This document shows, in pieces, positions 36,403-46,637 of a stretch of 64,000 bases of DNA (its first letter is position 1; every line of letters starts with the position of its first letter). Under the pieces are notes generated by a model, which saw only the letters and a program-made list of their open reading frames with translations, had not been told where the DNA came from and searched no databases. The position numbers were made by a program, and so were the translations under genes. Source of the stretch: Pontibacter harenae (GTDB lineage: Bacteria > Bacteroidota > Bacteroidia > Cytophagales > Hymenobacteraceae); contig NZ_JAJJWH010000019.1 of the NCBI RefSeq assembly GCF_020907245.1, forward strand, positions 1 through 64,000, given 5' to 3'.

Positions 36403-36969
36403 ATGGTAAAATTTATACTTCTTTCTTTTTGTGTAATTCTTATTTCAGTCTTACCAGCCAAGGCGCAATCGCGCACGCCTTTTACGAATGGTAACACCAC
36501 TATTGTAACGGTAAAAGGTAACACTGCCGACTACGATTATGTTACGCCTGAGCTACTAGTGCGCTACAACAATACCACTCAAAATGTAGAGTGTGTGTTA
36601 AATGTTGCGTCTCTGCGGCCAGCAAACGCTGAAGCTCCTCCAGGTTTAGTACAGGATGTATTCTTTGTTTCTAAATACCCTGAATTTATTCTTGAATTTA
36701 AAGTGCCAGCCGAAAGTGTAGCAGCCAACAGAACGGGAGTTCAAGATTTAAATACGCGTGCCAGTATTACCTTTCAGGGAATAACGAATGAGGTGTTAAT
36801 TCCTGTACATTTAAGTAGCGATAAACAATCTATAGTTTTCAGCACTAATTTCGACATGATGTTAGATAATCATCAGGGAAGCATACCAGCCAAGTACCTC
36901 CCTGTTTTGAGCGGTCGCATCGTTATTACCATACAAAACGCACGTTGGGCAAACATCACTCCCAATTAA
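36403..36969 (+). CDS. Secreted YceI-like hypothetical protein
   Basis: 188 residues from the ATG at 36403, chosen because a clean signal peptide follows (MVKFILLSFCVILISVLPAKAQ). The mature part is all-beta and has the rhythm of YceI-like lipocalin folds: a first strand with TTIVTVKGNTADY, a V-F-F-V-S-K-Y-P-E-F turn and a final RIVITIQNA strand. YceI proteins bind isoprenoid lipids in the periplasm. The match is by pattern only and I cannot be sure of the family. Confidence 0.6.
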   Translation: MVKFILLSFCVILISVLPAKAQSRTPFTNGNTTIVTVKGNTADYDYVTPELLVRYNNTTQNVECVLNVASLRPANAEAPPGLVQDVFFVSKYPEFILEFKVPAESVAANRTGVQDLNTRASITFQGITNEVLIPVHLSSDKQSIVFSTNFDMMLDNHQGSIPAKYLPVLSGRIVITIQNARWANITPN

Positions 36970-37146
36970 AGAGTTAATCTTTAGACACGCATACATTTCA
37001 CATTGAAAAGCAACTTGTACAGCGTTACCACTAATCACAGTTTTCGCAAGCTTTTATCATCCCTCTTACAAAAGAACCCCATCAAAATAAACTTATTTTC
37101 AAGGCATTACCTATATTTACAGTCTACAATTAAACTACGCCTAAGG

Positions 37147-37648
37147 ATGAAGAAGACCTTTGTTTTTATACTAATAGTTGCAAGTATGTACGGCTGCAAT
37201 CAGGCTCAGGAAGCCACAACTGCAACATCTTCTACAAAACTAGAAGAGCAGCGTCAGACTGCTGGTAATAGTTATGGGGCAGCATTCGCAGAAGAAAATG
37301 TGATATCGACAACGGCTTTGCAAGAGGCATTGTCAGACAAAGACTCTGTGCAGGCTACGGTTTCTGCCGAGGTGTTGGAAAGCTGCAAGTCTAAAGGCTG
37401 TTAACGTGAAGATGGCTGATAACAGCGCCATGAAAGTAACTTTCCGCGACTACGCCTTTTTCTTACCAGTAGAGGATTTGAAAGGTAGAGAAGTTGTTTT
37501 TACGGGTACAGCCAAGCGCCAGATAACCTCTGTGGCAGACCAACAGCACTATGCTAAAGATGCTGGTAAATCAGAAGAAGAAATTCAAGCTATTACGGAG
37601 CCTAAAGAGGAAATCCGTTTTGTAGCGAACGGAATTGTGCTCAAGTAA
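37147..37648 (+). pseudogene. DUF4920 lipoprotein interrupted by a stop and +1 shift
   Basis: The ATG at 37147 gives a lipoprotein signal (lipobox SMYGC) and the first half of DUF4920, ending at the conserved ESCKSKGC, where TAA (37402-37404) follows. After one extra base (C37405), a new frame from 37406 continues with VKMADN, MKVTFRDYAFFLP, the AKDAGKSEEEIQAITEPKEE block and VANGIVLK to 37648. Intact homologues read straight through, with a Trp where the stop lies. The two halves join with exact expected spacing if one base is skipped at TGT-TAA-C, formally like the prfB +1 site. It is a pseudogene, a sequencing error or programmed frameshifting. A terminator is retained downstream. Confidence 0.8.
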
Positions 37649-37674
37649 GTAAGGCAGAACTATAGCATATAAGG

Positions 37675-37704
37675 AAGGTCGCTCAACAGGCGACCTTTTG
37701 TTTT
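37675..37704 (+). terminator. Terminator after the DUF4920 gene
   Basis: AAGGTCGC-tcaacag-GCGACCTT followed by TTGTTTT: a compact, classical rho-independent terminator 27 bases past the stop. Confidence 0.92.
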
Positions 37705-37741
37705 AAAAGAAAGCAACCTAACTCTGCTGCTGCTGCTGTAA

Positions 37742-39832
<2,091 letters not shown>

Positions 39833-40140
39833 ACAGTAGGAGCGCCAGCATTAAAGCTGGCGCTGCCGCTTCTGCTATAATCCTTCACATAAAGTTGTTT
39901 CACAACACATCTTCTTTCAACATCACTTCTTCACACAGCTACAGAATATCTATTAATTTTCTAATTTGGCAGAAGAATATAGGCGGTTAATCTATTGCTT
40001 CTCCAGTGGATTGTTAAAGTAACTGGAGATTAGGTATCTTACAGTAGCTATTGTTACCTAAACCAGTAATTTTGGTCATCCGCCTTATGTCATCCAGTTT
40101 GAGTACTATCACTTTACCAACGCCTATGCCTTATATCTCC
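39833..40140. other. Intergenic with hairpin after ligA
   Basis: About 300 bases. The hairpin at 39841-39864 follows ligA; the remainder should hold the promoter of the histidine kinase operon. No gene recognised. Confidence 0.45.
39841..39864 (+). terminator. Hairpin after ligA
   Basis: AGCGCCAGC-attaaa-GCTGGCGCT, a perfect 9-base stem starting 9 bases after the ligA stop. There is no proper T-tract, so it may terminate weakly or only protect the transcript end. Confidence 0.55.
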
Positions 40141-41166
40141 ATGAAGAAGAGATACCAGATTGCCATGCATATTTTGTGCTGGCTTATCTTTGGCTCCTGG
40201 ATCTTTTATTTCCAGTCTAACAGAGGGCTTACCTTTGTGAAAGGCTTTGACGTAACCATCGGCCTGACTTTTCAGCTGATGATTTTCTACTTCAACTGGT
40301 ATGTGCTGATACCGAAATACCTGGCCCGCAACCGTATATTAATGTATCTGGCCATTATGCTTACCACACTTGCTGTGGTTGCCTTGGTACGTTCGCCTCT
40401 CGACTTTTATATTTTCAGGGAGTTGAACCCTACCATGGAAACGCTTTATAGCTCAGAGAAGCTGGTACAGTACATGCTGGGGAGCTTAGTAACTATTTTT
40501 ATAAGCTCAGCGCTTAAAATAACAGGCAACTACATCCGTAACGAACGGCTGAACAAGGAACTAGAGAACCAGAAACTGATGGCAGAGTTAGGTTATCTGA
40601 AATCGCAAGTGAATCCACATTTCCTGTTTAACACGCTGAACAATATTTACTCGCTGGCTTATAAACAATCGCCCGAAACTCCCGATGCGATTATGAAGCT
40701 ATCGCTACTGATGCGCTATATGCTTTACGAAAGCAACGATAACCTGGTATGCCTGCAGAAGGAGGTGGACCATCTGCACAATTTCATAGACCTGCAGAAG
40801 CTGCGCCTTCGGGAGCAGACAAGTATAAAATTCGATATATCAGGTAACTTGGAAGGAAAGCAGATTGCACCCATGATGCTGATGACGTTGGTGGAGAACG
40901 CTTTTAAACACGGCCTAGTAAGTAAAAACGAGATAGGAATTATTTTTAACCTAAATGTGCAGGAAAGCTTTTTAAGTTTCAGTACTGTTAATAACATAAG
41001 TACGCATAAAAAGCGTGAATATGGCGGCATAGGCCTCGAAAACCTGAAACGCCGCCTGAACCTGCTGTACCCTAACAGGCACAAGCTGTCTTTAGAGGAA
41101 AAAGAAGGCGCCTTTTACGCCACCCTTACGATCTATTATCAAAACCCTAACCCAGAAAAACTATGA
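40141..41166 (+). CDS. LytS/YpdA-type sensor histidine kinase
   Basis: 341 residues from the ATG at 40141. Four membrane segments fill about 1-125 without a recognisable extracellular sensor. The His_kinase domain has the phospho-acceptor in NPHFLFNTLNNIYSL, and the C-terminal ATPase has the N-box MTLVENAFKHGL and a G-box near GGIGLENLKRRL. This class autophosphorylates and passes phosphate to LytTR regulators. Its stop overlaps the start of the response regulator by 4 bases. Earlier in-frame starts exist but the added sequence has no family character. The signal is unknown. Confidence 0.9.
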   Translation: MKKRYQIAMHILCWLIFGSWIFYFQSNRGLTFVKGFDVTIGLTFQLMIFYFNWYVLIPKYLARNRILMYLAIMLTTLAVVALVRSPLDFYIFRELNPTMETLYSSEKLVQYMLGSLVTIFISSALKITGNYIRNERLNKELENQKLMAELGYLKSQVNPHFLFNTLNNIYSLAYKQSPETPDAIMKLSLLMRYMLYESNDNLVCLQKEVDHLHNFIDLQKLRLREQTSIKFDISGNLEGKQIAPMMLMTLVENAFKHGLVSKNEIGIIFNLNVQESFLSFSTVNNISTHKKREYGGIGLENLKRRLNLLYPNRHKLSLEEKEGAFYATLTIYYQNPNPEKL

Positions 41167-41903
41167 CAATCCGCTGCCTTGCTGTTGACGATGAGCCACT
41201 GGCACTCGACATACTCGAAAGCTATATAAGCAAGCTGCCTTTCCTGCATCTCGTAAAAACTTGTTCTAGTGCCACCGAAGCGATGCAGGTGCTGCAGGAA
41301 GAGCAGATCGATCTGATGTTCCTGGATATTGAGATGCCCGAGTTGACAGGTATACAACTGCTGAATATCCTTAAGAACCAACCGCTTATTATTTTCACCA
41401 CCGCTTACCCCGACTATGCCTTAGAGGGTTTTAACCAGGATGCTGTAGATTACCTGCTCAAGCCTATCCCCTACGACCGTTTTTTGAAAGCGGTAACTAA
41501 GGCACAGGATAGAATACAGCGAAGCGGAAAATCACAACAGGAGGTTACACCTGCTGCAACAGTTCTGCAACCTGTGCCCGAGCATGATTTCATGTTTGTG
41601 AAGGCAGACTATAAGACTATTCGCGTCGATTTTGCAGATATTCTTTGGATTGAAGGCCTTAAAGATTACATCATTATTCAGACAAAAGACCAGAAGATTA
41701 TTACGCTGCTCTCTATGAACAAGATGATGGAAAAGCTGCCAGAGTCGAAGTTCTTGCGGGTGCACCGATCTTTTATAGTATCGCTTCAAAAAATAGACAG
41801 TATCGAAAAAAGCCGTATCCGTATAGGAGCTAAAGAAATACCGATTGGCGAGGTTTATAAAGAGCACTTCCTGAAGTGGGTGGAAGAGAATAACATACAA
41901 TAG
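41163..41903 (+). CDS. LytTR-family response regulator
   Basis: 246 residues. The receiver domain (about 1-120) has acidic Asp9/Asp10, phospho-acceptor Asp55 in LMFLDIEMPE and Lys100 in DYLLKPI. A linker leads to a LytTR DNA-binding domain (about 140-245) with FVKADYKTIRVDFADILWIE and KFLRVHRSFIVSL. It is co-translated with the kinase upstream. LytTR regulators bind pairs of short direct repeats; no target is obvious here. Confidence 0.93.
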   Translation: MTIRCLAVDDEPLALDILESYISKLPFLHLVKTCSSATEAMQVLQEEQIDLMFLDIEMPELTGIQLLNILKNQPLIIFTTAYPDYALEGFNQDAVDYLLKPIPYDRFLKAVTKAQDRIQRSGKSQQEVTPAATVLQPVPEHDFMFVKADYKTIRVDFADILWIEGLKDYIIIQTKDQKIITLLSMNKMMEKLPESKFLRVHRSFIVSLQKIDSIEKSRIRIGAKEIPIGEVYKEHFLKWVEENNIQ

Positions 41904-42010
41904 TAGCTCTGAAATATGAGTTTTGAGTTCTGAATTTGCAGTGCCTGATTTTGTGAACATTTGCAGAAATGGATTCATAGTTCGAACTTCGCGGCTCATA
42001 TTCCAGAAAA

Positions 42011-42880
42011 ATGGCTAGAGAGAGATTAAGAGGAACGGGTGTGGCCTTAGTTACACCTTTCACTACAGATTTAAAAGTTGACTACGAAGCACTGCCGAAA
42101 CTGCTCGATTTTGTGTTGGATGGAGGTGTGAATTATTTAGTTATAAATGGCACCACAGCAGAATCTGTAACCACCAGTACAGAAGAAAAGGCTGAGATAC
42201 TTCAATTTGTAAAAAAACACGTGGGTAAACGCGTGCCTTTGGTGTACGGCTTAGGCGGCAACCACACCCACCAGGTGCTGGAAACTATAAAACAAACCGA
42301 TCTGGAAGGTGTGGACGCTATACTTTCTGTAAGCCCATACTATAATAAGCCGTCGCAACAAGGCATTTACCAGCATTATGTGCAGGTGGCCGATGCTTCG
42401 CCTGTACCTGTTATACTTTACAACGTGCCAGGCCGCACAGGCAGCAACGTAACCGCCGACACTACCCTAAAACTGGCATCCCACCAAAACATTATCGGTA
42501 CCAAAGAAGCCTCTGGCAACCTGGAGCAGTGCATGCAGATTGCTAAAAACAAACCAGCCGACTTCCTGCTAATCAGCGGCGACGATATGCTGACGCTTCC
42601 GATGATTTCTTTTGGAGCCGATGGCATTATCTCGGTGCTGGCCAACGCTTTTCCAGAAAAGTTCAACCAAATGGTGCAACTGGCACTAGATCATAACTTT
42701 ACTGAAGCGGCCCAACTGCTTTACGACTTCGTAGACCTGAACCCGCTGATGTATGAAGAAAGCAACCCTGTAGGTGTAAAGGCAGCACTGGAACACTTTG
42801 GTGTGTGCTCTGCCGCCGTAAGACTTCCGCTTTTAGAAGCCTCCGCAGGTTTGAAAGAAAGAATCCAAAAGGCATTGTAA
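42011..42880 (+). CDS. dapA: 4-hydroxy-tetrahydrodipicolinate synthase
   Basis: 289 residues, TIM barrel. It condenses aspartate semialdehyde with pyruvate in lysine/diaminopimelate synthesis. The Schiff-base lysine is Lys165 in IIGTKEASGN, the catalytic Tyr137 is in VILYNVPGRTG and the substrate-binding loop is NGTTAES (about 47-52, in place of the classical GTTGE). The aspartate-semialdehyde branch links it biochemically to the thr operon at 11390. It lies downstream of the two-component pair but is probably its own unit, with a strong terminator. Confidence 0.95.
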   Translation: MARERLRGTGVALVTPFTTDLKVDYEALPKLLDFVLDGGVNYLVINGTTAESVTTSTEEKAEILQFVKKHVGKRVPLVYGLGGNHTHQVLETIKQTDLEGVDAILSVSPYYNKPSQQGIYQHYVQVADASPVPVILYNVPGRTGSNVTADTTLKLASHQNIIGTKEASGNLEQCMQIAKNKPADFLLISGDDMLTLPMISFGADGIISVLANAFPEKFNQMVQLALDHNFTEAAQLLYDFVDLNPLMYEESNPVGVKAALEHFGVCSAAVRLPLLEASAGLKERIQKAL

Positions 42881-42887
42881 GTCATAG

Positions 42888-42940
42888 CCTATAAACACAA
42901 AAGCCAAAGCTTGTTCAGCTCTGGCTTTTGTGTTTATAGG
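42888..42940. terminator. Bidirectional terminator between dapA and the ACR3 gene
   Basis: Arms CCTATAAACACAAAAGCC... (42888-42910) and ...GGCTTTTGTGTTTATAGG (42918-42940) pair over 23 bases with one mismatch, between converging genes. Confidence 0.92.
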
Positions 42941-42967
42941 CAAAAAGTATACTAACAGCAACCTCTT

Positions 42968-44059
42968 TCAAAGAACTATCTTACTCTCAGCTAAATCACC
43001 TTTCCTGCTATAAAACTTATCCCGCAGCCAGAAGGCTACATTTACCAGCAGTATAAGCGCAGGCACCTCCACCAGTGGCCCCACCACACCCGCAAAGGCT
43101 TGACCTGAATTGATACCAAACACACCTATTGCCACAGCAATAGCTAGCTCGAAGTTGTTGCCAGCGGCTGTAAAGGAAATGGCAGCGTTCTGTGAGTAAT
43201 CTGCTCCTACTGCTTTGCCTGCCCAGAAGCTCAAAAAGAACATAATGATAAAGTATATCACCAGCGGCAGCGCAATCCAAAGCACATCCAAAGGTATACG
43301 CACGATCATATTGCCTTTAAGGCTGAACATGACCACAATGGTAAACAGCAAAGCCATAAGGGTGATCGGACTGATGGCAGGTATGAACTTCTGCTGATAC
43401 CACTCCTCTCCTTTGATTACCTTTAGCACAAGGCGCGTCAGGAACCCAGCTACGAAGGGAATACCCAAGTATATTGCCACACTCTCGGCCACTTCCCCCA
43501 TGCTGATCTGTACAACTTCTCCTTTTATGCCAAAAAGCGGCGGCAGCACGGTTATGAACAGGTACGCAAACAAACTATAGAAGAACACCTGGAAAATACT
43601 ATTGAAAGCGACCAGGCCTGCCGCATATTCCCTGTCTCCCTCAGCCAGTTCGTTCCAGACAATGACCATGGCAATGCAACGCGCCAGTCCGATCATGATC
43701 AGACCCACCATGTACTCTGGTCGGTCGTGAAGGAAGAGCAACGCGAGGCTGAACATCAAAATTGGCCCCACTACCCAATTCAGCACCAGCGACACCGACA
43801 GCACCTTAAAATTGCGAAAAACCTTGCCTAAATGCTCGTAGCGCACCTTTGCCAATGGCGGGTACATCATCAGAATAAGTCCAATGGCAATAGGCACGTT
43901 GGTGGTACCGCTTTGGAAAGAATTTATAAAGTTCTCTGTACCTGGCACAAAATATCCTAAACCCACACCTATAGCCATAGCTACAAATATCCAGAGCGTC
44001 AGGTAGCGGTCCAGGAATGAGAGGCGCTTGCGTTTTATAGTTGGGTTACACTGGGTCAT
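42968..44059 (-). CDS. ACR3-family arsenite efflux transporter
   Basis: 363 residues with about ten membrane segments. The conserved transport Cys is in [19 protein letters not shown], and the second signature is [23 protein letters not shown]3 carriers export As(OH)3 using the proton gradient. Last gene of a minus-strand ars cluster (arsR, arsI, metallophosphoesterase, ACR3), separated from the phosphoesterase by 235 bases that contain a repeat hairpin. Confidence 0.95.
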   Translation of the reverse strand: MTQCNPTIKRKRLSFLDRYLTLWIFVAMAIGVGLGYFVPGTENFINSFQSGTTNVPIAIGLILMMYPPLAKVRYEHLGKVFRNFKVLSVSLVLNWVVGPILMFSLALLFLHDRPEYMVGLIMIGLARCIAMVIVWNELAEGDREYAAGLVAFNSIFQVFFYSLFAYLFITVLPPLFGIKGEVVQISMGEVAESVAIYLGIPFVAGFLTRLVLKVIKGEEWYQQKFIPAISPITLMALLFTIVVMFSLKGNMIVRIPLDVLWIALPLVIYFIIMFFLSFWAGKAVGADYSQNAAISFTAAGNNFELAIAVAIGVFGINSGQAFAGVVGPLVEVPALILLVNVAFWLRDKFYSRKGDLAESKIVL

Positions 44060-44163
44060 TTTGGATTATTGATTAGAAAGGATGAATTATAAATGTGATA
44101 GGTGGTAAGTATCTTATCTTTTCATTAGAGCCGATATTTATTTTTTCTGCACTTTCGAACCAC

Positions 44164-44183
44164 CCCTCCTTGTCGAAGGAGGG
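44164..44183. repeat. CCCTCCTT hairpin, second copy of the repeat family
   Basis: CCCTCCTT-gtcg-AAGGAGGG, a perfect 8-base stem with the same core as the inverted repeat at 15129-15175. It lies within the ars cluster between the ACR3 and phosphoesterase genes. Confidence 0.6.
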
Positions 44184-44294
44184 AAGCTTTTTTAACTGTT
44201 TACTCTCAGGCCTTAGAACTTGGTTAAGGCCAAAGGCATTTAAACTAATTTACTAACAGTCCTATATCTTGTGTCTTATGTCCTGCGTCTAAAT

Positions 44295-45071
44295 CTAATA
44301 AGCTTTTCGGAGCATGTCGGCGAACTCGTTGGGTAGCGGGCTTTCTTCTACGGCTTTGGCGGCTTTTTCCACATCGTAAGCCACTCGCACGAAGTCTAAT
44401 TTTATACTTGCGGCATCCGTTGATTTGCTTTGCTCGTCCAGTGTCAACAGCACGTAGCAGGCGCGGGTGTCGCCATCTTTGGGTTTGCCCACAGAACCAA
44501 GGTTTATGGCATGGCGGTAGCGGGTTTGACCGTCCTGCTCGTAAGGCAGCTGGCGGTGGTAAGGTTTGTGCGTGTGTCCGAGCAGCATGATATCAGCTTC
44601 AGATTCTTCCATCAGCCGCAGCAGGCTTTTCTCTGACCGGTCCTCAAAGAGGTACTCGTTTATCTTGCGCGGACTTCCATGCACCATCAGCAACTGGAGC
44701 TTCTCATCTTTCTGTACCTCAAAATCTAGGCGCATATGGCGAGGCAGCATCCGCAGGTAAGCTCGATTCTCAGCAGTTATAATTCTATTTGTGAAATCAA
44801 TAGATTGTTCTCCCCTTCCTTTATCTTGATCGGTTTTGTAGGCACAGCCACAGTCGCCGCTGCTTAAGCCTACGCCTTCGTCGTAGTTGCCTGCCAACGT
44901 CGGGATGCGCCGCTGCCGTATCGTTTCCACAACTTCGTTGGCCCAAATATTATAACCCACTAAATCGCCCAGGCAGTACACAAAATCAGGCTGTTGTTGG
45001 TCCATATCCTGCAGCACTGCCTCTAGGGCAGGCATATTCGCATGGATATCACTAAAGAAGGCAATCTTCAT
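44295..45071 (-). CDS. Calcineurin-type metallophosphoesterase in ars cluster
   Basis: 258 residues with the metallophosphoesterase motifs: Asp8 and His10 in FFSDIHANMPAL, GDLVGYN (about 36-42), GNYDEG (Asn ligand, about 61-66), MVHGSPR and GHTHKPYH near the C-terminus. Such enzymes hydrolyse phosphomono- or diesters with two metal ions. An inserted loop holds two close cysteines (GDCGCAY, about 72-78), uncommon in the family and perhaps thiol chemistry relevant to arsenic. It sits between arsI and ACR3, 85 bases after arsI. Its substrate in arsenic detoxification is unknown. Confidence 0.85.
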   Translation of the reverse strand: MKIAFFSDIHANMPALEAVLQDMDQQQPDFVYCLGDLVGYNIWANEVVETIRQRRIPTLAGNYDEGVGLSSGDCGCAYKTDQDKGRGEQSIDFTNRIITAENRAYLRMLPRHMRLDFEVQKDEKLQLLMVHGSPRKINEYLFEDRSEKSLLRLMEESEADIMLLGHTHKPYHRQLPYEQDGQTRYRHAINLGSVGKPKDGDTRACYVLLTLDEQSKSTDAASIKLDFVRVAYDVEKAAKAVEESPLPNEFADMLRKAY

Positions 45072-45156
45072 CTTGTTTTTTAAATATGGCTTATCGATAA
45101 CAAAGGGAAAGCATCAGGAGCCAAAGTATTAATGTTTGGCTCCTGACTTTTATAAC

Positions 45157-45687
45157 TTAACAGCAGCCGCTACCTGGAGTGCAGCAGGCTTCCTCTTGGT
45201 TTACAAAACCGATGCTGGCAAGCTGTACCTTCGGCTTCTCTTCATGGGCAGCAGGCATGCAGCAGGCGCTGGCATCGTTCAGTTCGTAATGCGGATCGTT
45301 AAATTCTGCATCTTCATGGAAATAATATATTTCCCACTGTACGCCATCAGGATCAGTTACCCAAAATTTGTCCTGCACAGCATAACAGCAAGCGGTACCA
45401 ATCTCTTCTTTCGAAACCAGCTCCTGGGCTCTAGCAACCAAAAGACGCTCCTCCAGCTCCTGCTTTGTCTCTACCTGGAAACCTAGGTGTCCGAAATTCT
45501 GCTGCATACGCTCAGGGTTCTCCACAAACGAGATAATCAGCGAAGGCTGGTCCAGCACGTACTTCGCGTATCGCGGCTTTACCTTGGCAGGCTCCTGGCC
45601 GAAAAAGGAAGTATAGAATGCGGTTGTTTTGGCGATATCGGTCACGTAAAGGCTCACGTGCATCCGAGGGAAAACTGTTGTGCTCAT
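45157..45687 (-). CDS. arsI: ArsI/CadI-type VOC-fold protein (C-As lyase family)
   Basis: 176 residues, vicinal-oxygen-chelate fold. The metal ligands appear as His10 (MHVSLYV), His67 (FGHLGFQV) and Glu119 (VQWEIYYF). The vicinal Cys100-Cys101 in GTACCYAV match the thiol pair of ArsI, which cleaves the C-As bond of trivalent organoarsenicals; close relatives are labelled cadmium-induced CadI. The tail beyond 140 is Cys-rich (ACCMP, EACCTPGSGCC), suitable for binding thiophilic metal. It follows arsR by 36 bases. Confidence 0.88.
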   Translation of the reverse strand: MSTTVFPRMHVSLYVTDIAKTTAFYTSFFGQEPAKVKPRYAKYVLDQPSLIISFVENPERMQQNFGHLGFQVETKQELEERLLVARAQELVSKEEIGTACCYAVQDKFWVTDPDGVQWEIYYFHEDAEFNDPHYELNDASACCMPAAHEEKPKVQLASIGFVNQEEACCTPGSGCC

Positions 45688-45723
45688 ACTTTTACTTTTT
45701 TATCTATCTGAAAAATAGGTTTA

Positions 45724-46059
45724 TCAGCAACCGCAGCCGCTGCAGCAGTCGCTTATGTTCCCGAAAAACTGCTCCAACGAAGCTTTTGCCTTATTAAACT
45801 CCTCCACATTGATGCAGTAGCAAACTGTCAGGCCGTCAATCTCGCCCTGAATCAGATTTGCGTTCTTCAGCTCTTGCAGGTGCTGCGATACCGTGGTACG
45901 GCTAAGCGGCAAGGCACTGGAAATATCGCCCGAGATGCAGGATTTTGCCTGCGCCAGGTGTTGCAGAATAGCAATACGTGCAGGATGCGACAGCACCTTT
46001 GCCAGTCGTGCCAGTTCCTGCTGCTCTGTATCGAATGCGGTGGCTTTAGTATAGGTCAT
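45724..46059 (-). CDS. arsR: ArsR-family transcriptional repressor
   Basis: 111 residues, winged helix with KVLSHPARIAILQHL (about 21-35) and recognition helix LSRTTVSQHLQEL (about 52-64). The classical ELCVCDL site is replaced by KSCISGDI (Cys41). Other cysteines lie at 80, 82 and in the tail DCCSGCGC (105-111), where As(III) could be sensed. Binding of the metalloid should release DNA and induce arsI, the phosphoesterase and ACR3. A palindrome at 46079-46098 is the likely operator. Confidence 0.93.
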   Translation of the reverse strand: MTYTKATAFDTEQQELARLAKVLSHPARIAILQHLAQAKSCISGDISSALPLSRTTVSQHLQELKNANLIQGEIDGLTVCYCINVEEFNKAKASLEQFFGNISDCCSGCGC

Positions 46060-46078
46060 TTTTTAGCACACTAGAAGT

Positions 46079-46098
46079 ATGACGTAAACATACGACAT
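46079..46098. promoter_or_regulatory. Candidate ArsR operator
   Basis: ATGACGTA-aaca-TACGACAT: 8-base arms with one mismatch, ending 20 bases upstream of the arsR start codon. Position and symmetry fit an autoregulatory ArsR site; nothing else supports it. Confidence 0.45.
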
Positions 46099-46224
46099 AG
46101 TATAAAAGATGTCAAGTATAGCTGCCTAATTTATTTTTTATACCCGCTTTGTTCTGCTTGAATGATGTTTTTTGTGTTACAATTGCCATTTGTGTCCAAG
46201 GCTCTACTTGTATAAAAAACAAAA

Positions 46225-46365
46225 CATGTCGCAAGTTTAGCGACAGCGTAACTTGTGGTTGTACATGAGGCTAGTTTGTAACTGGCATAGACATGCACGA
46301 TTAAGTTTACCGACACGCAAGTTGAAAACTTGCCTCATGTAAAGCTCCAAGTTGAAAACTTGAAG
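46225..46365. repeat. Cluster of short inverted repeats built on CAAGTTGAAAACTTG
   Basis: GCAAGTTGAAAACTTGC (46317-46333) and CAAGTTGAAAACTTG (46348-46362) are near-identical palindromes 31 bases apart, joined to a CATGTAAAG / GCATGATG context. Upstream, TGTCGC-aagttta-GCGACA (46227-46245) is a related hairpin, and CATGAGGC / GCCTCATG mark both sides. It looks like a composite REP-type element. Confidence 0.6.
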
Positions 46366-46474
46366 CATGATGTTGGTATGTAGGTAAATTCTAAAGTCTA
46401 TGTTCCCATAAGGTAAAGCACCTTTTAGCTTTACCTTATCCCTTGGGACAGTGACTAAGTGGACCAGCCCTAAA

Positions 46475-46516
46475 ACAGAAAAAGCCCCTACCGTTGCAGC
46501 AGGGGCTTTCCTGTTC
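46475..46516 (-). terminator. Terminator of the kinase-like/UDPGP fusion gene
   Basis: AAAGCCCCT (46481-46489) pairs with AGGGGCTTT (46501-46509), extended by AACAG/CTGTT outside. It lies about 120 bases past the stop of the long minus-strand gene. Confidence 0.7.
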
Positions 46517-46637
46517 TATCATGATAACGTATATACCGCTGCTCTAAAGACCTCGCGGTGTTTTTACAACCCGCGAGCGTCTCGTGCCCAAAGCTGATGC
46601 CCTGTAGCAACCAAGACACTCACAGGTCTGTGCGATA

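Larger units (their letters stand above)
46060..46637. other. Repeat-rich intergenic between arsR and the kinase-like/UDPGP fusion gene
   Basis: About 580 bases. It holds the arsR promoter/operator (46079-46098), a patch of short inverted repeats (46225-46365) and a terminator (46475-46516). No gene was recognised. Confidence 0.55.

Noticed and set aside
37402..37408. Recoding of the DUF4920 stop as selenocysteine or another amino acid
   Set aside because: The codon is TAA, not TGA, and the downstream half is in a different frame, so recoding alone cannot join the halves.
46131..46316. 61-codon minus-strand frame in the repeat-rich gap
   Set aside because: It overlaps inverted repeats and shows no protein-like pattern.
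46225..46365. Possible CRISPR array
   Set aside because: Only two similar palindromes with a 14-base spacing, no regular spacers and no cas genes; better explained as a REP-type repeat.
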